A stretch of DNA of 19,719 bases, taken from the NCBI GenBank assembly GCA_028408795.1, contig JAOOLP010000014.1:1-19719 (forward strand). The letters run 5' to 3'. Below, one piece after another: positions 6,047 through 14,219 of this stretch. The first letter of the stretch is position 1. Every line of letters starts with the position of its first letter. Below the pieces are notes generated by a model, which was given only the letters and a program-made list of their open reading frames with translations, ran no database searches and was not told the origin of the DNA. This DNA is from Candidatus Pelagibacter sp. Its GTDB lineage: Bacteria > Pseudomonadota > Alphaproteobacteria > Pelagibacterales > Pelagibacteraceae. Made by a program: the position numbers and the translations under genes.

Positions 6047-7060
6047 ATGATCAACCTCTCCTCATCATCGGAAGTCTCCCATTATCCGGTGATGCTGAAC
6101 GAAGTTACTAAGATTTGCTCTCCTAAAAGTGGAGGAACCTTCATAGATTGTACTTTTGGTGGTGGGAGTTATTCTAAAAATTTACTTAAATTTAACAACA
6201 CCAAAGTACTAGCATTTGACCGAGATAAATTTATCTTAACAATCAGCAAAAAATTAGAAAAAAAATATCCAAAAAGATTTTTTTTTTATCAAAAAAAATT
6301 CAGTGAAATAAATACTGTCATAGACGATAAATCAGCTGAAGCAGTAATTTTTGATTTAGGGTTATCAAACATTCAGCTTAAAAATTTAGATAGGGGTTTT
6401 TCATTTAATTCAAAGTCCTCATTAGATATGTCAATGGGCCTTTCAACAATATCAGCACAAGAAGTTGTTAATAAATTTAGCGAGCAACAATTAAAACTCA
6501 TTATTAAAATTTTAGGCGAGGAAAAAGATGCCTCTAGAATTGCTAAAAATATTGTTAAAGCGAGATCAATATCTCAAATAAGTAGAGTTGATCAATTAGT
6601 TGACATTATAAAGAAAAGTAAAAAAAGTAGTTATAATACAAAAATAAACCCCAGCACAAAAACTTTTCAAGCATTAAGAATATTTGTGAATAAAGAAATT
6701 ACAGAACTTATCAATGGAATAATTAATGCAGCAAAAATTTTGAGACCAGGTGGAAAAATATTAGTGATAAGTTTTCATTCTATTGAAGATAAAATTGTTA
6801 AATATTTTTTCAGTAATTTTTCTTCAAATAAGTCACACCCATCTAGGTATATGCCATATAATAATAGCCCTAAAAGTTTTTTATTTTGTAAATATAAAAA
6901 TAAGATATTAAAGCCAACGGCTGAGGAGATTAAAATAAATCCTCCCTCACGATCAGCAAAATTGAGATATGCTGTAAGAAGTAAAAATAATTTTTTTTAT
7001 CCTTCAGATTTAATTAAAAAATTTCAAAAATATTTAGACTTGGAGAATACACATGTCTAA
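6047..7060 (+). CDS. rsmH: 16S rRNA (cytosine(1402)-N4)-methyltransferase RsmH (MraW)
   Basis: SAM-dependent enzyme that N4-methylates C1402 in the 16S rRNA decoding centre; a near-constant dcw member although it acts on ribosomes. The 337 residues carry the family start HYPVMLNEV (12-20), the SAM-binding loop TFIDCTFGGGSYS (31-43), AFDRD (56-60), the DLGLSNIQL stretch with DRGFSF, the inserted helical subdomain (about 130-220), and RPGGKILVISFHSIEDKIVK in the C-terminal catalytic half. It ends with the usual NPPSRSAKLRYAVR. It begins 18 nt after ftsZ, the widest gap in the operon, and overlaps ftsL by 8 nt. A 10-nt T run (6278-6287) lies inside the gene but the frame is intact. Confidence 0.96.
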   Translation: MINLSSSSEVSHYPVMLNEVTKICSPKSGGTFIDCTFGGGSYSKNLLKFNNTKVLAFDRDKFILTISKKLEKKYPKRFFFYQKKFSEINTVIDDKSAEAVIFDLGLSNIQLKNLDRGFSFNSKSSLDMSMGLSTISAQEVVNKFSEQQLKLIIKILGEEKDASRIAKNIVKARSISQISRVDQLVDIIKKSKKSSYNTKINPSTKTFQALRIFVNKEITELINGIINAAKILRPGGKILVISFHSIEDKIVKYFFSNFSSNKSHPSRYMPYNNSPKSFLFCKYKNKILKPTAEEIKINPPSRSAKLRYAVRSKNNFFYPSDLIKKFQKYLDLENTHV

Positions 7061-7391
7061 ATTAAGACTTTTTATTTCTCTAGGAATATTTGCTTTTTTA
7101 ATAAGTATAACTTCAGCGATCAAAAACCAAACAAGAATTATTGAGAAAAATATATCGAAAACAAATAAAAGAATCGCAATTCTAGAAAAAGATTTGAATG
7201 AAACGCAACTTGATTTTTTTTATCTATCGTCACCTGAGAGTCTTTCAAATAAACTTTTAAATATGGATCTCGTTAATTATACACCCATGGATTTCTCAAG
7301 AATCTATTTAAGCTATGACGATTTTATCAATTTTAAAAATAAAATTTCAAACTTAGACAAAAACAATGAGAAAAAAATACAAAAAAGATAA
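7053..7391 (+). CDS. ftsL: Cell division protein FtsL
   Basis: Small bitopic inner-membrane protein that, with FtsB and FtsQ, activates the FtsW-FtsI septal peptidoglycan synthase. The 112 residues show one membrane segment near the N-terminus (about 5-23, LFISLGIFAFLISITSAI) and then a periplasmic helix predicted to form a coiled coil (IIEKNISKTNKRIAILEKDL, about 29-50), followed by LSSPESLSNKLLNMDL, the pattern of a FtsL tail. Sequence conservation in this family is low, so the call rests mainly on topology, size and position between rsmH and ftsI. It overlaps rsmH by 8 nt and ftsI by 26 nt, implying coupled translation. Confidence 0.85.
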   Translation: MSKLRLFISLGIFAFLISITSAIKNQTRIIEKNISKTNKRIAILEKDLNETQLDFFYLSSPESLSNKLLNMDLVNYTPMDFSRIYLSYDDFINFKNKISNLDKNNEKKIQKR

Positions 7392-9096
7392 TATCAATAG
7401 TGAGCACCAGAAAAGTTTTTATTTTGAAGATTATTTAGAAACTAATCAAAATAAAAAGAAATTTAAAAATACTATTATTTCTCAAGATAGAATTTATATT
7501 TTATTTTTTTTCTTCTTTTGCCTAGTCGCAATATTTTCAATTAAGATTACGATTATATCATTTAAAAAACTTGAAATTATTAAACATGAAAATAAATCTT
7601 CTCAATTTATGGTTTTGAGAAGAGACATAGTCGATAGAAATGGTATTTTACTATCAAGAAACATTAAATCGTTTCATGCTGCAATAAATCCTAAATTAGT
7701 AAAAAATAAGGATAATTTTTTACTTAAGTTAAGGTTAAATTTTCCAAATTTACCAATTCAAAAAGTCAGAGATGACCTTGATAAAGGAAAATATTTTTAT
7801 CTTAAAAGAGGACTTAATCAAAAAGAAAAGGAAAAACTTTGGTCTCTAGGTGAAAAAGGAATCATTTTTGAACCCTTCCAATCACGAATTTATACTCACG
7901 CAAATTTATATAGTCATGTTTTAGGTCAAATAGATTATGATAATTATGGTATCTCTGGAGTTGAGAAATATTTCGACAAGCAACTTAAAAGCCATGAATT
8001 AATTAAACAGCCTTTAAAATTAACTTTGGATACTAATATTCAGTTTATTGTGAATGATGAACTAAATAAGGCCTTAAAAATATTTAATGCTACCGGAGGA
8101 GCTGCACTATTAATGAACTCAAGTAATGGTGAAGTTTTATCTTTAGTTTCTCTTCCAAACTTTAATATAAATGTAAGAAATAATATCGTAGATGAAAATT
8201 ATATTAACAAAATTACCAAGGGCGTTTATGAATTGGGCTCTATTTTCAAAACTTTCACCGTTGCTCTTGCTTTAGAAAATAACCTAGTATCGCCCGATAC
8301 AATAATTAAAAACATACCACAATCAATAAAATGTTCTATTCATGAAATTGCAGATGTTAAAGAACATCCTAAAGATTTATCTGTAGCAGATATTCTTGTG
8401 AGATCTTCAAATGTGGGTACTACTAAACTTGCAAAAAAAATTGGTCAAGAGGAATATAAAAGATTCTTTGAAAAAACTAATTTATTAAATATGTCTGAGT
8501 TCGAGGTGGAGGAGATCGGCAATCCTTTTAAATTGAAATGGAATAATAAATGCACTTTAGAAACTATTTCATATGGTCATGGAATTTCAGTTACGCCCTT
8601 ACAAGCAGCAGCAACATATGCTGCATTGACTAATGGAGGTAACTTAATCAAGCCAACTATTGTAAAAAAAAATAAATATAAAATTGATAAAAAAATTGTA
8701 TCAAGTAAGACAAGCAATCAAATTAATTCTATTTTAAGAGATGTAGTTTCTGGAAAAAATGGAACTGCTAGTTTAGCAGATATTTACGGATATAATGTTG
8801 GTGGGAAAACTGGAACTTCAGAAAATTATCAAAACAAAAAAAACAATATGAATACTTTCATTTCTGTATTTCCAATGAAGGAACCTAAATATGTTTTTTT
8901 AGTGATGTTAGAAAATCCAAAACCAGCGCCTGATTTAATTTATGATTACCGAGGTGTAAAAACTAAAGTTAACAGAAATGAAGCTGGGTGGAATTCAGTT
9001 TATGTTGCTGGCAAAATTATAGAAAAAATTGGACCTATTTTAGCCATAAAAAACGAAGAATTTTACAATAATTATGTTGCTAAAAAATCTAATTAA
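7366..9096 (+). CDS. ftsI: Septal peptidoglycan transpeptidase FtsI (PBP3)
   Basis: Monofunctional class B penicillin-binding protein that cross-links septal peptidoglycan, working with the glycosyltransferase FtsW encoded downstream. The 576 residues comprise a cytoplasmic tail, one membrane anchor (about 43-66), a pedestal region with RRDIVDRNGILLSRNI (85-100) and GQIDYDNYGISGVEKYFD, and a transpeptidase domain from about 215. Active-site motifs are S292-I-F-K295 (nucleophile Ser292), S347-S-N349, and K481-T-G483. Two positions differ from the common GSTFKPFT: here GSIFKTFT, changes next to but not at catalytic residues. The start overlaps ftsL by 26 nt and the end overlaps murE-murF by 23 nt. 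Confidence is high from motifs and context; a role as elongation PBP2 is unlikely in this operon. Confidence 0.96.
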   Translation: MRKKYKKDNINSEHQKSFYFEDYLETNQNKKKFKNTIISQDRIYILFFFFFCLVAIFSIKITIISFKKLEIIKHENKSSQFMVLRRDIVDRNGILLSRNIKSFHAAINPKLVKNKDNFLLKLRLNFPNLPIQKVRDDLDKGKYFYLKRGLNQKEKEKLWSLGEKGIIFEPFQSRIYTHANLYSHVLGQIDYDNYGISGVEKYFDKQLKSHELIKQPLKLTLDTNIQFIVNDELNKALKIFNATGGAALLMNSSNGEVLSLVSLPNFNINVRNNIVDENYINKITKGVYELGSIFKTFTVALALENNLVSPDTIIKNIPQSIKCSIHEIADVKEHPKDLSVADILVRSSNVGTTKLAKKIGQEEYKRFFEKTNLLNMSEFEVEEIGNPFKLKWNNKCTLETISYGHGISVTPLQAAATYAALTNGGNLIKPTIVKKNKYKIDKKIVSSKTSNQINSILRDVVSGKNGTASLADIYGYNVGGKTGTSENYQNKKNNMNTFISVFPMKEPKYVFLVMLENPKPAPDLIYDYRGVKTKVNRNEAGWNSVYVAGKIIEKIGPILAIKNEEFYNNYVAKKSN

Positions 9097-11845
9097 GAGC
9101 GCTCCAAGTAGCCTTAAAAATTTAAAGATTACTGGCTTGTCATTAAATAGTAAAAATTTAAAAAAAGGGTTCATTTTTTTTGCAATTAAAGGAAGTAAAT
9201 CCAATGGTGAAAACTACATAAAAGAAGCTATCCAAAATGGAGCAAGGCTAATTATTTGTTCAGATAGATGTAAATTTAAAAGTAAAAAAATTGATATTAT
9301 AAAAACTAAAAGAGTTAAAGATTATTTAAGTGAAATTACTTCAAACTTTTATAAGAATAAACCAAAAAATTTGTTTGCAGTAACTGGCACTAATGGCAAA
9401 ACTTCAGTTGCTGATTTTTATTTTCAAATATTAAATTTAAATAAAATACCTGTAGCTTCAATTGGCACACTAGGTATAAAATCAAAAAATAGAAAAATAA
9501 AAACTAATTTAACATCACCGGATATAATTACCCTGCATAAAAATCTTGAGAAAATAAAAAAGCAAAAAATTGACAATGTTATAATTGAAGCTTCAAGCCA
9601 CGGCTTGGAACAAAAGAGACTTGATAGATTGAATTTTAAAGCTGGTATTTTTACAAATTTTAGCCAAGACCATCTTGATTACCATAAAACTATGAAAAAT
9701 TATTTTAACGCTAAACTTATCTTATTTAAAAAATTATTATCTCATAATAAGAGTATAATAGCTGATGGATCTTCAAAAGAGTTCTTAACTTTAAAAAAAA
9801 TTGCTAGTAAAAGAAAATTAAAAATTTTTGACTCCTCGAAAATAGATTTTTTTAAGAGTGATATCCCAAAAAATTTTATCGATACTTTTCAATCAAAAAA
9901 CTTATCAATGGCAGTCTTAGCTGCTCAATTAAGTAAATTGAGTAGTTTTAAGATTAAAAACAAGATTAAAAAAATTGAAAATGTTGATGGCAGACTAGAA
10001 TTAATTAGAAAATTTCCAAATAATATTAAAGTTTATATTGATTATGCCCACACTCCAGATGCATTGTTAGTAGCATTAAAATCTTTAAACAATGAAAAAA
10101 AAAACAAAATTTCAATAGTATTTGGTTGTGGTGGTGAAAGAGATTTTAAGAAAAGATCATCAATGGCTAAAGTTGTAAGATCTTTATGCGCAAAAATTTA
10201 TGTTACTGACGACAACCCAAGAAATGAAAGTCCAAAAAAAATAAGAAATCAAATTATTAAGCATCTTAAAGGCTACAACTATTTTGATATTGGTTCCCGT
10301 TCAAAAGCTATTAAAGAAGCTGTCACAAAAGCAGATCCAAACGAGATAATTCTTGTGGCTGGAAAAGGACATGAAATTCATCAGGATTACGGTAATAAAG
10401 TTTTATCAATTTCAGATAGACAGATTATTAATAGATTAAAAGTAAAAAAGAAGACAATAAATAAAAAAGAGAGAAACTATATATTTAATTCAAAAATACT
10501 TAATTCAATTTTTAGTAATAATAAATTTTATAAAATTAATGGAATTGCAATAGACTCTAGGGACGTTAAAAAAGACAATGTATTTTTAGCAATTAAAGGA
10601 AAAAACAAAGATGGGAACAACTTTATAAACAAAGCTATCAAAAAAGGAGCAAAATATATAATTACATCTAAAAAAAATAAAAGAATTAAGAATAAAATTA
10701 TTAAAGTAAGTAATACAAAAAATTTTTTAAATAATTTCGCTGAAGCCAAAAGAAACGAATCTCATGCAAAAATTTTGGCTATAACTGGAAGCGCAGGAAA
10801 AACTTCATTAAAAAATATGCTTGATGCTCTTCTTAAAAACTTTAAAAGAACTTATTCCTCTCCTAAATCGTTTAATAATCATTATGGCGTACCATTAAGT
10901 CTTTCAAATCTTGAGTTCGATCATGAATTTGGAGTATTCGAGGTCGGTATGAGTAAAACAGGGGAAATTGATAAACTTTCAAAAATGATTAAACCTAATA
11001 TTGCTGTTATTACTAATATCGGGGAAGCTCACATTGAAAACTTTAAAAACATTAAAGGAATTGCAAAAGCGAAGAGTGAATTAATAAATAATATTGAAAA
11101 AAATGGAACAGTTATTTTAAATCGGGATGATAAATTTTTTAATTTTCTATTAAATAAAGCGAAACAAAATAACATTAAAGCTGTATCGTTTGGTAAATCA
11201 CAACATTCTGATGTAAAGCTTATCTCAATAAAGAGAAAAAAAAATTTTAATTTTTTAAATATTAAAATAAAAGAAAAAAAATTATACTTGAAAGTAGCTA
11301 ATGTTAATATTCATAATGTTTTGGCATCTGTCGCTGTTTTATTACAATTAAAGATAGATTTTAAAAATAGACAGTCGATATTTCAAAAACTTCAAGCCTC
11401 TGAAGGGAGAGGTCAAATACACCAAATTAAAAGATATAGAAAAAAATTTAATTTGATAGATGAAAGTTACAATGCAAATCCTCTATCAGTGCGAAATGCT
11501 ATAAATAAATTTGTAGAAATAGATAAAGGAAAAGCAAAAAAATATCTTTTGCTAGGTGATATGCTTGAGCTTGGAAAAAAATCAGAAAAATATCACAGTG
11601 ATCTATCGAGACTTATTAACAGATCAGATATTGATAAGGTTTTTATTAAAGGTGAAAAAAGCTTATTTACCTTTAAATATTTAAGAAAAACTAAAAGAGG
11701 AAATATCTTTCAGTGCAATCAAGATATTGATGAAACTTTTAAAAATATAATAACTAATAACGATTATTTAATGATAAAAGGATCTAACGCAACCGGTTTA
11801 AATACTATTAGCAAAGAAATGATAAAAGGAAATAATGTTATTTAA
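9074..11845 (+). CDS. murE-murF: Fused MurE-MurF ligase (UDP-MurNAc-tripeptide and pentapeptide synthetase)
   Basis: One 923-residue polypeptide contains two complete Mur ligases. The MurE half (1 to about 455) adds meso-diaminopimelate to UDP-MurNAc-L-Ala-D-Glu: it has the ATP loop TGTNGKT (104-110), EASSHGLEQKRLDRL, FSQDHLDYHKT, YAHTPDA (324-330), and DNPR (380-383), the known meso-DAP recognition motif. The MurF half (about 468-923) adds D-Ala-D-Ala: it has ISIDSR-like AIDSRDVKKDN, ATP loop TGSAGKT (571-577), SFNNHYGVPLSL, FEVGMSKTGEIDKLS, NIGEAHIENF, and DESYNANPLS near the C-terminus. The junction (about 455-468) is only a short lysine-rich stretch, KKKTINKKER. The halves are separate adjacent genes in most bacteria; no stop or restart is seen between them. 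The start ATG at 9074 overlaps ftsI by 23 nt, and the end overlaps mraY by 11 nt. Confidence 0.95.
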   Translation: MLLKNLIKSAPSSLKNLKITGLSLNSKNLKKGFIFFAIKGSKSNGENYIKEAIQNGARLIICSDRCKFKSKKIDIIKTKRVKDYLSEITSNFYKNKPKNLFAVTGTNGKTSVADFYFQILNLNKIPVASIGTLGIKSKNRKIKTNLTSPDIITLHKNLEKIKKQKIDNVIIEASSHGLEQKRLDRLNFKAGIFTNFSQDHLDYHKTMKNYFNAKLILFKKLLSHNKSIIADGSSKEFLTLKKIASKRKLKIFDSSKIDFFKSDIPKNFIDTFQSKNLSMAVLAAQLSKLSSFKIKNKIKKIENVDGRLELIRKFPNNIKVYIDYAHTPDALLVALKSLNNEKKNKISIVFGCGGERDFKKRSSMAKVVRSLCAKIYVTDDNPRNESPKKIRNQIIKHLKGYNYFDIGSRSKAIKEAVTKADPNEIILVAGKGHEIHQDYGNKVLSISDRQIINRLKVKKKTINKKERNYIFNSKILNSIFSNNKFYKINGIAIDSRDVKKDNVFLAIKGKNKDGNNFINKAIKKGAKYIITSKKNKRIKNKIIKVSNTKNFLNNFAEAKRNESHAKILAITGSAGKTSLKNMLDALLKNFKRTYSSPKSFNNHYGVPLSLSNLEFDHEFGVFEVGMSKTGEIDKLSKMIKPNIAVITNIGEAHIENFKNIKGIAKAKSELINNIEKNGTVILNRDDKFFNFLLNKAKQNNIKAVSFGKSQHSDVKLISIKRKKNFNFLNIKIKEKKLYLKVANVNIHNVLASVAVLLQLKIDFKNRQSIFQKLQASEGRGQIHQIKRYRKKFNLIDESYNANPLSVRNAINKFVEIDKGKAKKYLLLGDMLELGKKSEKYHSDLSRLINRSDIDKVFIKGEKSLFTFKYLRKTKRGNIFQCNQDIDETFKNIITNNDYLMIKGSNATGLNTISKEMIKGNNVI

Positions 11846-12920
11846 TCTACTTACATCTTTAATCGATTATTATTCTTTTTTTAATGTATTTAAATATTTA
11901 ACTTTTCGTACAGGATTGTCAGTAATGACATCTTTAATCATTGTTTTTGTTATAGGTGGTCCTTTAATAAAAATTTTTTCAGAAAAAATGGTCACTGGCC
12001 CTATAAGACAAGATGGACCTATAGATCATATTATCAAAAAATCAGGCACACCTACCATGGGAGGTGTCATCATAATTATAGGAATGATTACCAGTACTTT
12101 GTTATGGGCTGATCTAAGTAACATCTATGTTTGGACTTTAATATTTGTGTCTTTGAGTTTGGGTTTACTTGGTTTTCTGGATGACTTGTTAAAGATTAAA
12201 TTTAAAAATTCAAGAGGTCTAAATTCAAAATTAAAATTTCTTGGTCAGTTATTAATAGGTATCATCACACTTTATATATTGATTAGTTTTTCAAATCATG
12301 GATATTTATTTAATCTTTACTTCCCTTTTTTTAAAAATTTAATATGGCAAATGGGACTTTTTTTTATACCGTTTGCATTATTTGTAATAATTGGCTCCTC
12401 AAATGCAGTAAATTTAACTGATGGGTTAGATGGTTTAGCTACTGTGCCAGTGATGTTAGTTGCTCTATCTTTCACTTTAATTTCGTATGTAGTAGGAAAC
12501 ACTATCTTTTCAGAATATTTACAACTTCAATATATTCCTGATGTTGGGGAACTCTCAATATTTTGTGGATCTATCGTTGGGTCTTGTTTAGGATTTCTTT
12601 GGTATAATGCTCCACCTGCTAAAATTTTCATGGGGGATACAGGATCTTTGTCGCTAGGTGGTTCTTTGGCTGCTGTAGCAATAATCGCTAAGCATGAAAT
12701 AGTATTGGCAATCATCGGAGGCCTTTTTGTTCTTGAGACAGTGTCAGTTATTATTCAGGTAATTTCCTTTAAACTTACAGGGAAGAGAATTTTTAAAATG
12801 GCTCCTATACATCATCATTTTGAACAGAAAGGGTGGGCAGAGTCGACTATTGTTATTAGATTTTGGATTATAGCTATAATTCTAGCATTAATTGGATTAG
12901 CAACTTTAAAATTACGTTAA
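11835..12920 (+). CDS. mraY: Phospho-MurNAc-pentapeptide translocase MraY
   Basis: Integral membrane enzyme that transfers phospho-MurNAc-pentapeptide from UDP to undecaprenyl phosphate, forming lipid I. The 361 residues are mostly hydrophobic, with about ten membrane helices. Signature stretches are PTMGGVIIIIG after IDHIIKKSG, the Mg-binding FLDDLLK, SSNAVNLTDGLDGLAT, FMGDTGSLSLGG, and the cytoplasmic MAPIHHHFEQKGWAE loop. The substrate comes from the MurF half encoded immediately upstream and its product goes to MurG. The start overlaps the end of murE-murF by 11 nt; the next gene begins 3 nt after the stop. Confidence 0.98.
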   Translation: MLFNLLTSLIDYYSFFNVFKYLTFRTGLSVMTSLIIVFVIGGPLIKIFSEKMVTGPIRQDGPIDHIIKKSGTPTMGGVIIIIGMITSTLLWADLSNIYVWTLIFVSLSLGLLGFLDDLLKIKFKNSRGLNSKLKFLGQLLIGIITLYILISFSNHGYLFNLYFPFFKNLIWQMGLFFIPFALFVIIGSSNAVNLTDGLDGLATVPVMLVALSFTLISYVVGNTIFSEYLQLQYIPDVGELSIFCGSIVGSCLGFLWYNAPPAKIFMGDTGSLSLGGSLAAVAIIAKHEIVLAIIGGLFVLETVSVIIQVISFKLTGKRIFKMAPIHHHFEQKGWAESTIVIRFWIIAIILALIGLATLKLR

Positions 12921-12923
12921 TGG

Positions 12924-14219
12924 ATGCCACAAATAATAAAATTAAAAAATTACTCTTTTTTAGTATACGGACTAGGGTCTACTGGCAAATCGGTAATTCG
13001 ATATTTTAAAAAAAATAAAATTTCTAAATATTTTGTTTGGGACGATAATATCAAATTAAGAAAAAATTTTGGTAAAAAAAAACCATCAAATCTTAAAGAG
13101 TCTATAAAAAAAGTTGACTTTATAGTGTTAAGCCCTGGAATTAGCTTAAAGAAAAGCAAAAATAAAAAACATTTAATCAAATATAAAAAAAAGATTATTT
13201 CCGATATAGATTTATTGTATTTGAGCGGTAAAAAATTTAAATCAATTGTTATAACTGGAACCAATGGAAAATCTACAACTGCAAAAATTATCGAACATCT
13301 TTTAAGAACTAATAAATTTAAAGTTCAATTGGGTGGTAACATTGGAACTCCGGTCTTGAATCTTAATATTAAAAAAAATTCTACAATAATTATTGAAGCA
13401 TCTTCTTTTCACTTGTCATACTCAAAGTTTATAGTTCCAGATTACGCGATACTATTAAATATTTCTAATGATCATTTAGATTGGCATGGATCGTTAAGAG
13501 ACTATATAAAATCAAAATTTAATTTATTTAGACTACAAAAAAAAAATAATTACGCTTTAGTTAATAATGCTCTAAAAAAGAATTTTAGAGCAAAAAAGTT
13601 TAGAGGAAAATTAATTCCTATACAATATAAACAATATACAAAGATTAAATCCAAAATTAAAAATATATATTTGAAGTCCAAGGCAAACGATGAAAACATG
13701 AGTTTTGTCTTTACTTTAGCTAAAAAATTAAGAATTAAAGATGAAGTATTCATAAAATCTATGAAATCTTTCTTGGGGCTACCACACAGATATGAAATAT
13801 TTCAAAAATCTAAAAATGTAACTTTTATTAATGACTCAAAGGCTACAAGTTTTCAAGCAGCAAAATTTGCTTTAGCTAGTTGTAAAAATATTTATTGGAT
13901 ATTGGGCGGTTTGCCTAAAGATAAAGATAAATTAAGATTAAAAGATCTAAAAAGAAATATTGTTAAATCGTATATTATTGGAAAAAACATAAATTTTTTT
14001 AAATCTAAATTAAAAAAAAACAAGATTGAATATTCTATATCTAAAAATTTAAAAAAATCCTTATTCGATATTTCAAAAGATATTAAGCTATTCAAAAATT
14101 CTAGTAATATGATCTTGCTAAGCCCTGGCGCTGCCTCATTTGACCAATTTAAAAATTTTGAGGAAAGAGGCAATGAATTTAAAAAATTATGTAGAATTTA
14201 TGCAAAAAAATTTATTTAA
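12924..14219 (+). CDS. murD: UDP-MurNAc-L-alanine:D-glutamate ligase MurD
   Basis: Cytoplasmic ATP-dependent ligase adding D-Glu to UDP-MurNAc-L-Ala, the second amino acid of the stem peptide. The 431 residues follow the three-domain Mur ligase plan: an N-terminal UDP-binding domain with FLVYGLGSTGKS (12-23) and VLSPGIS (68-74), a central ATPase domain with TGTNGKS (111-117), GGNIGTPVL, EASSFHL and NDHLDWHGS, and a C-terminal domain opening at GLPHRYE, then FINDSKATSFQAA and ILGG, ending with LLSPGAASFDQFKNFEERG. An ATG at 12920 overlaps the mraY stop but is out of frame, so 12924 is the start. Very lysine-rich like the neighbouring Mur proteins, a composition effect of low G+C. Confidence 0.96.
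   Translation: MPQIIKLKNYSFLVYGLGSTGKSVIRYFKKNKISKYFVWDDNIKLRKNFGKKKPSNLKESIKKVDFIVLSPGISLKKSKNKKHLIKYKKKIISDIDLLYLSGKKFKSIVITGTNGKSTTAKIIEHLLRTNKFKVQLGGNIGTPVLNLNIKKNSTIIIEASSFHLSYSKFIVPDYAILLNISNDHLDWHGSLRDYIKSKFNLFRLQKKNNYALVNNALKKNFRAKKFRGKLIPIQYKQYTKIKSKIKNIYLKSKANDENMSFVFTLAKKLRIKDEVFIKSMKSFLGLPHRYEIFQKSKNVTFINDSKATSFQAAKFALASCKNIYWILGGLPKDKDKLRLKDLKRNIVKSYIIGKNINFFKSKLKKNKIEYSISKNLKKSLFDISKDIKLFKNSSNMILLSPGAASFDQFKNFEERGNEFKKLCRIYAKKFI

Noticed and set aside
6278..6298. Run of ten T followed closely by eight A in rsmH, a possible slippage or phase-variation tract.
   Set aside because: The frame is intact through it, it encodes ordinary Phe and Lys residues, and such runs are common at this base composition.
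10528..10749. Hydrophobic minus-strand frame inside the MurF half, resembling a small membrane protein.
   Set aside because: Antisense of lysine/asparagine-rich coding DNA automatically yields Phe/Leu/Ile-rich translations; no ribosome site or promoter supports it. The same applies to minus-strand frames within murD and mraY.
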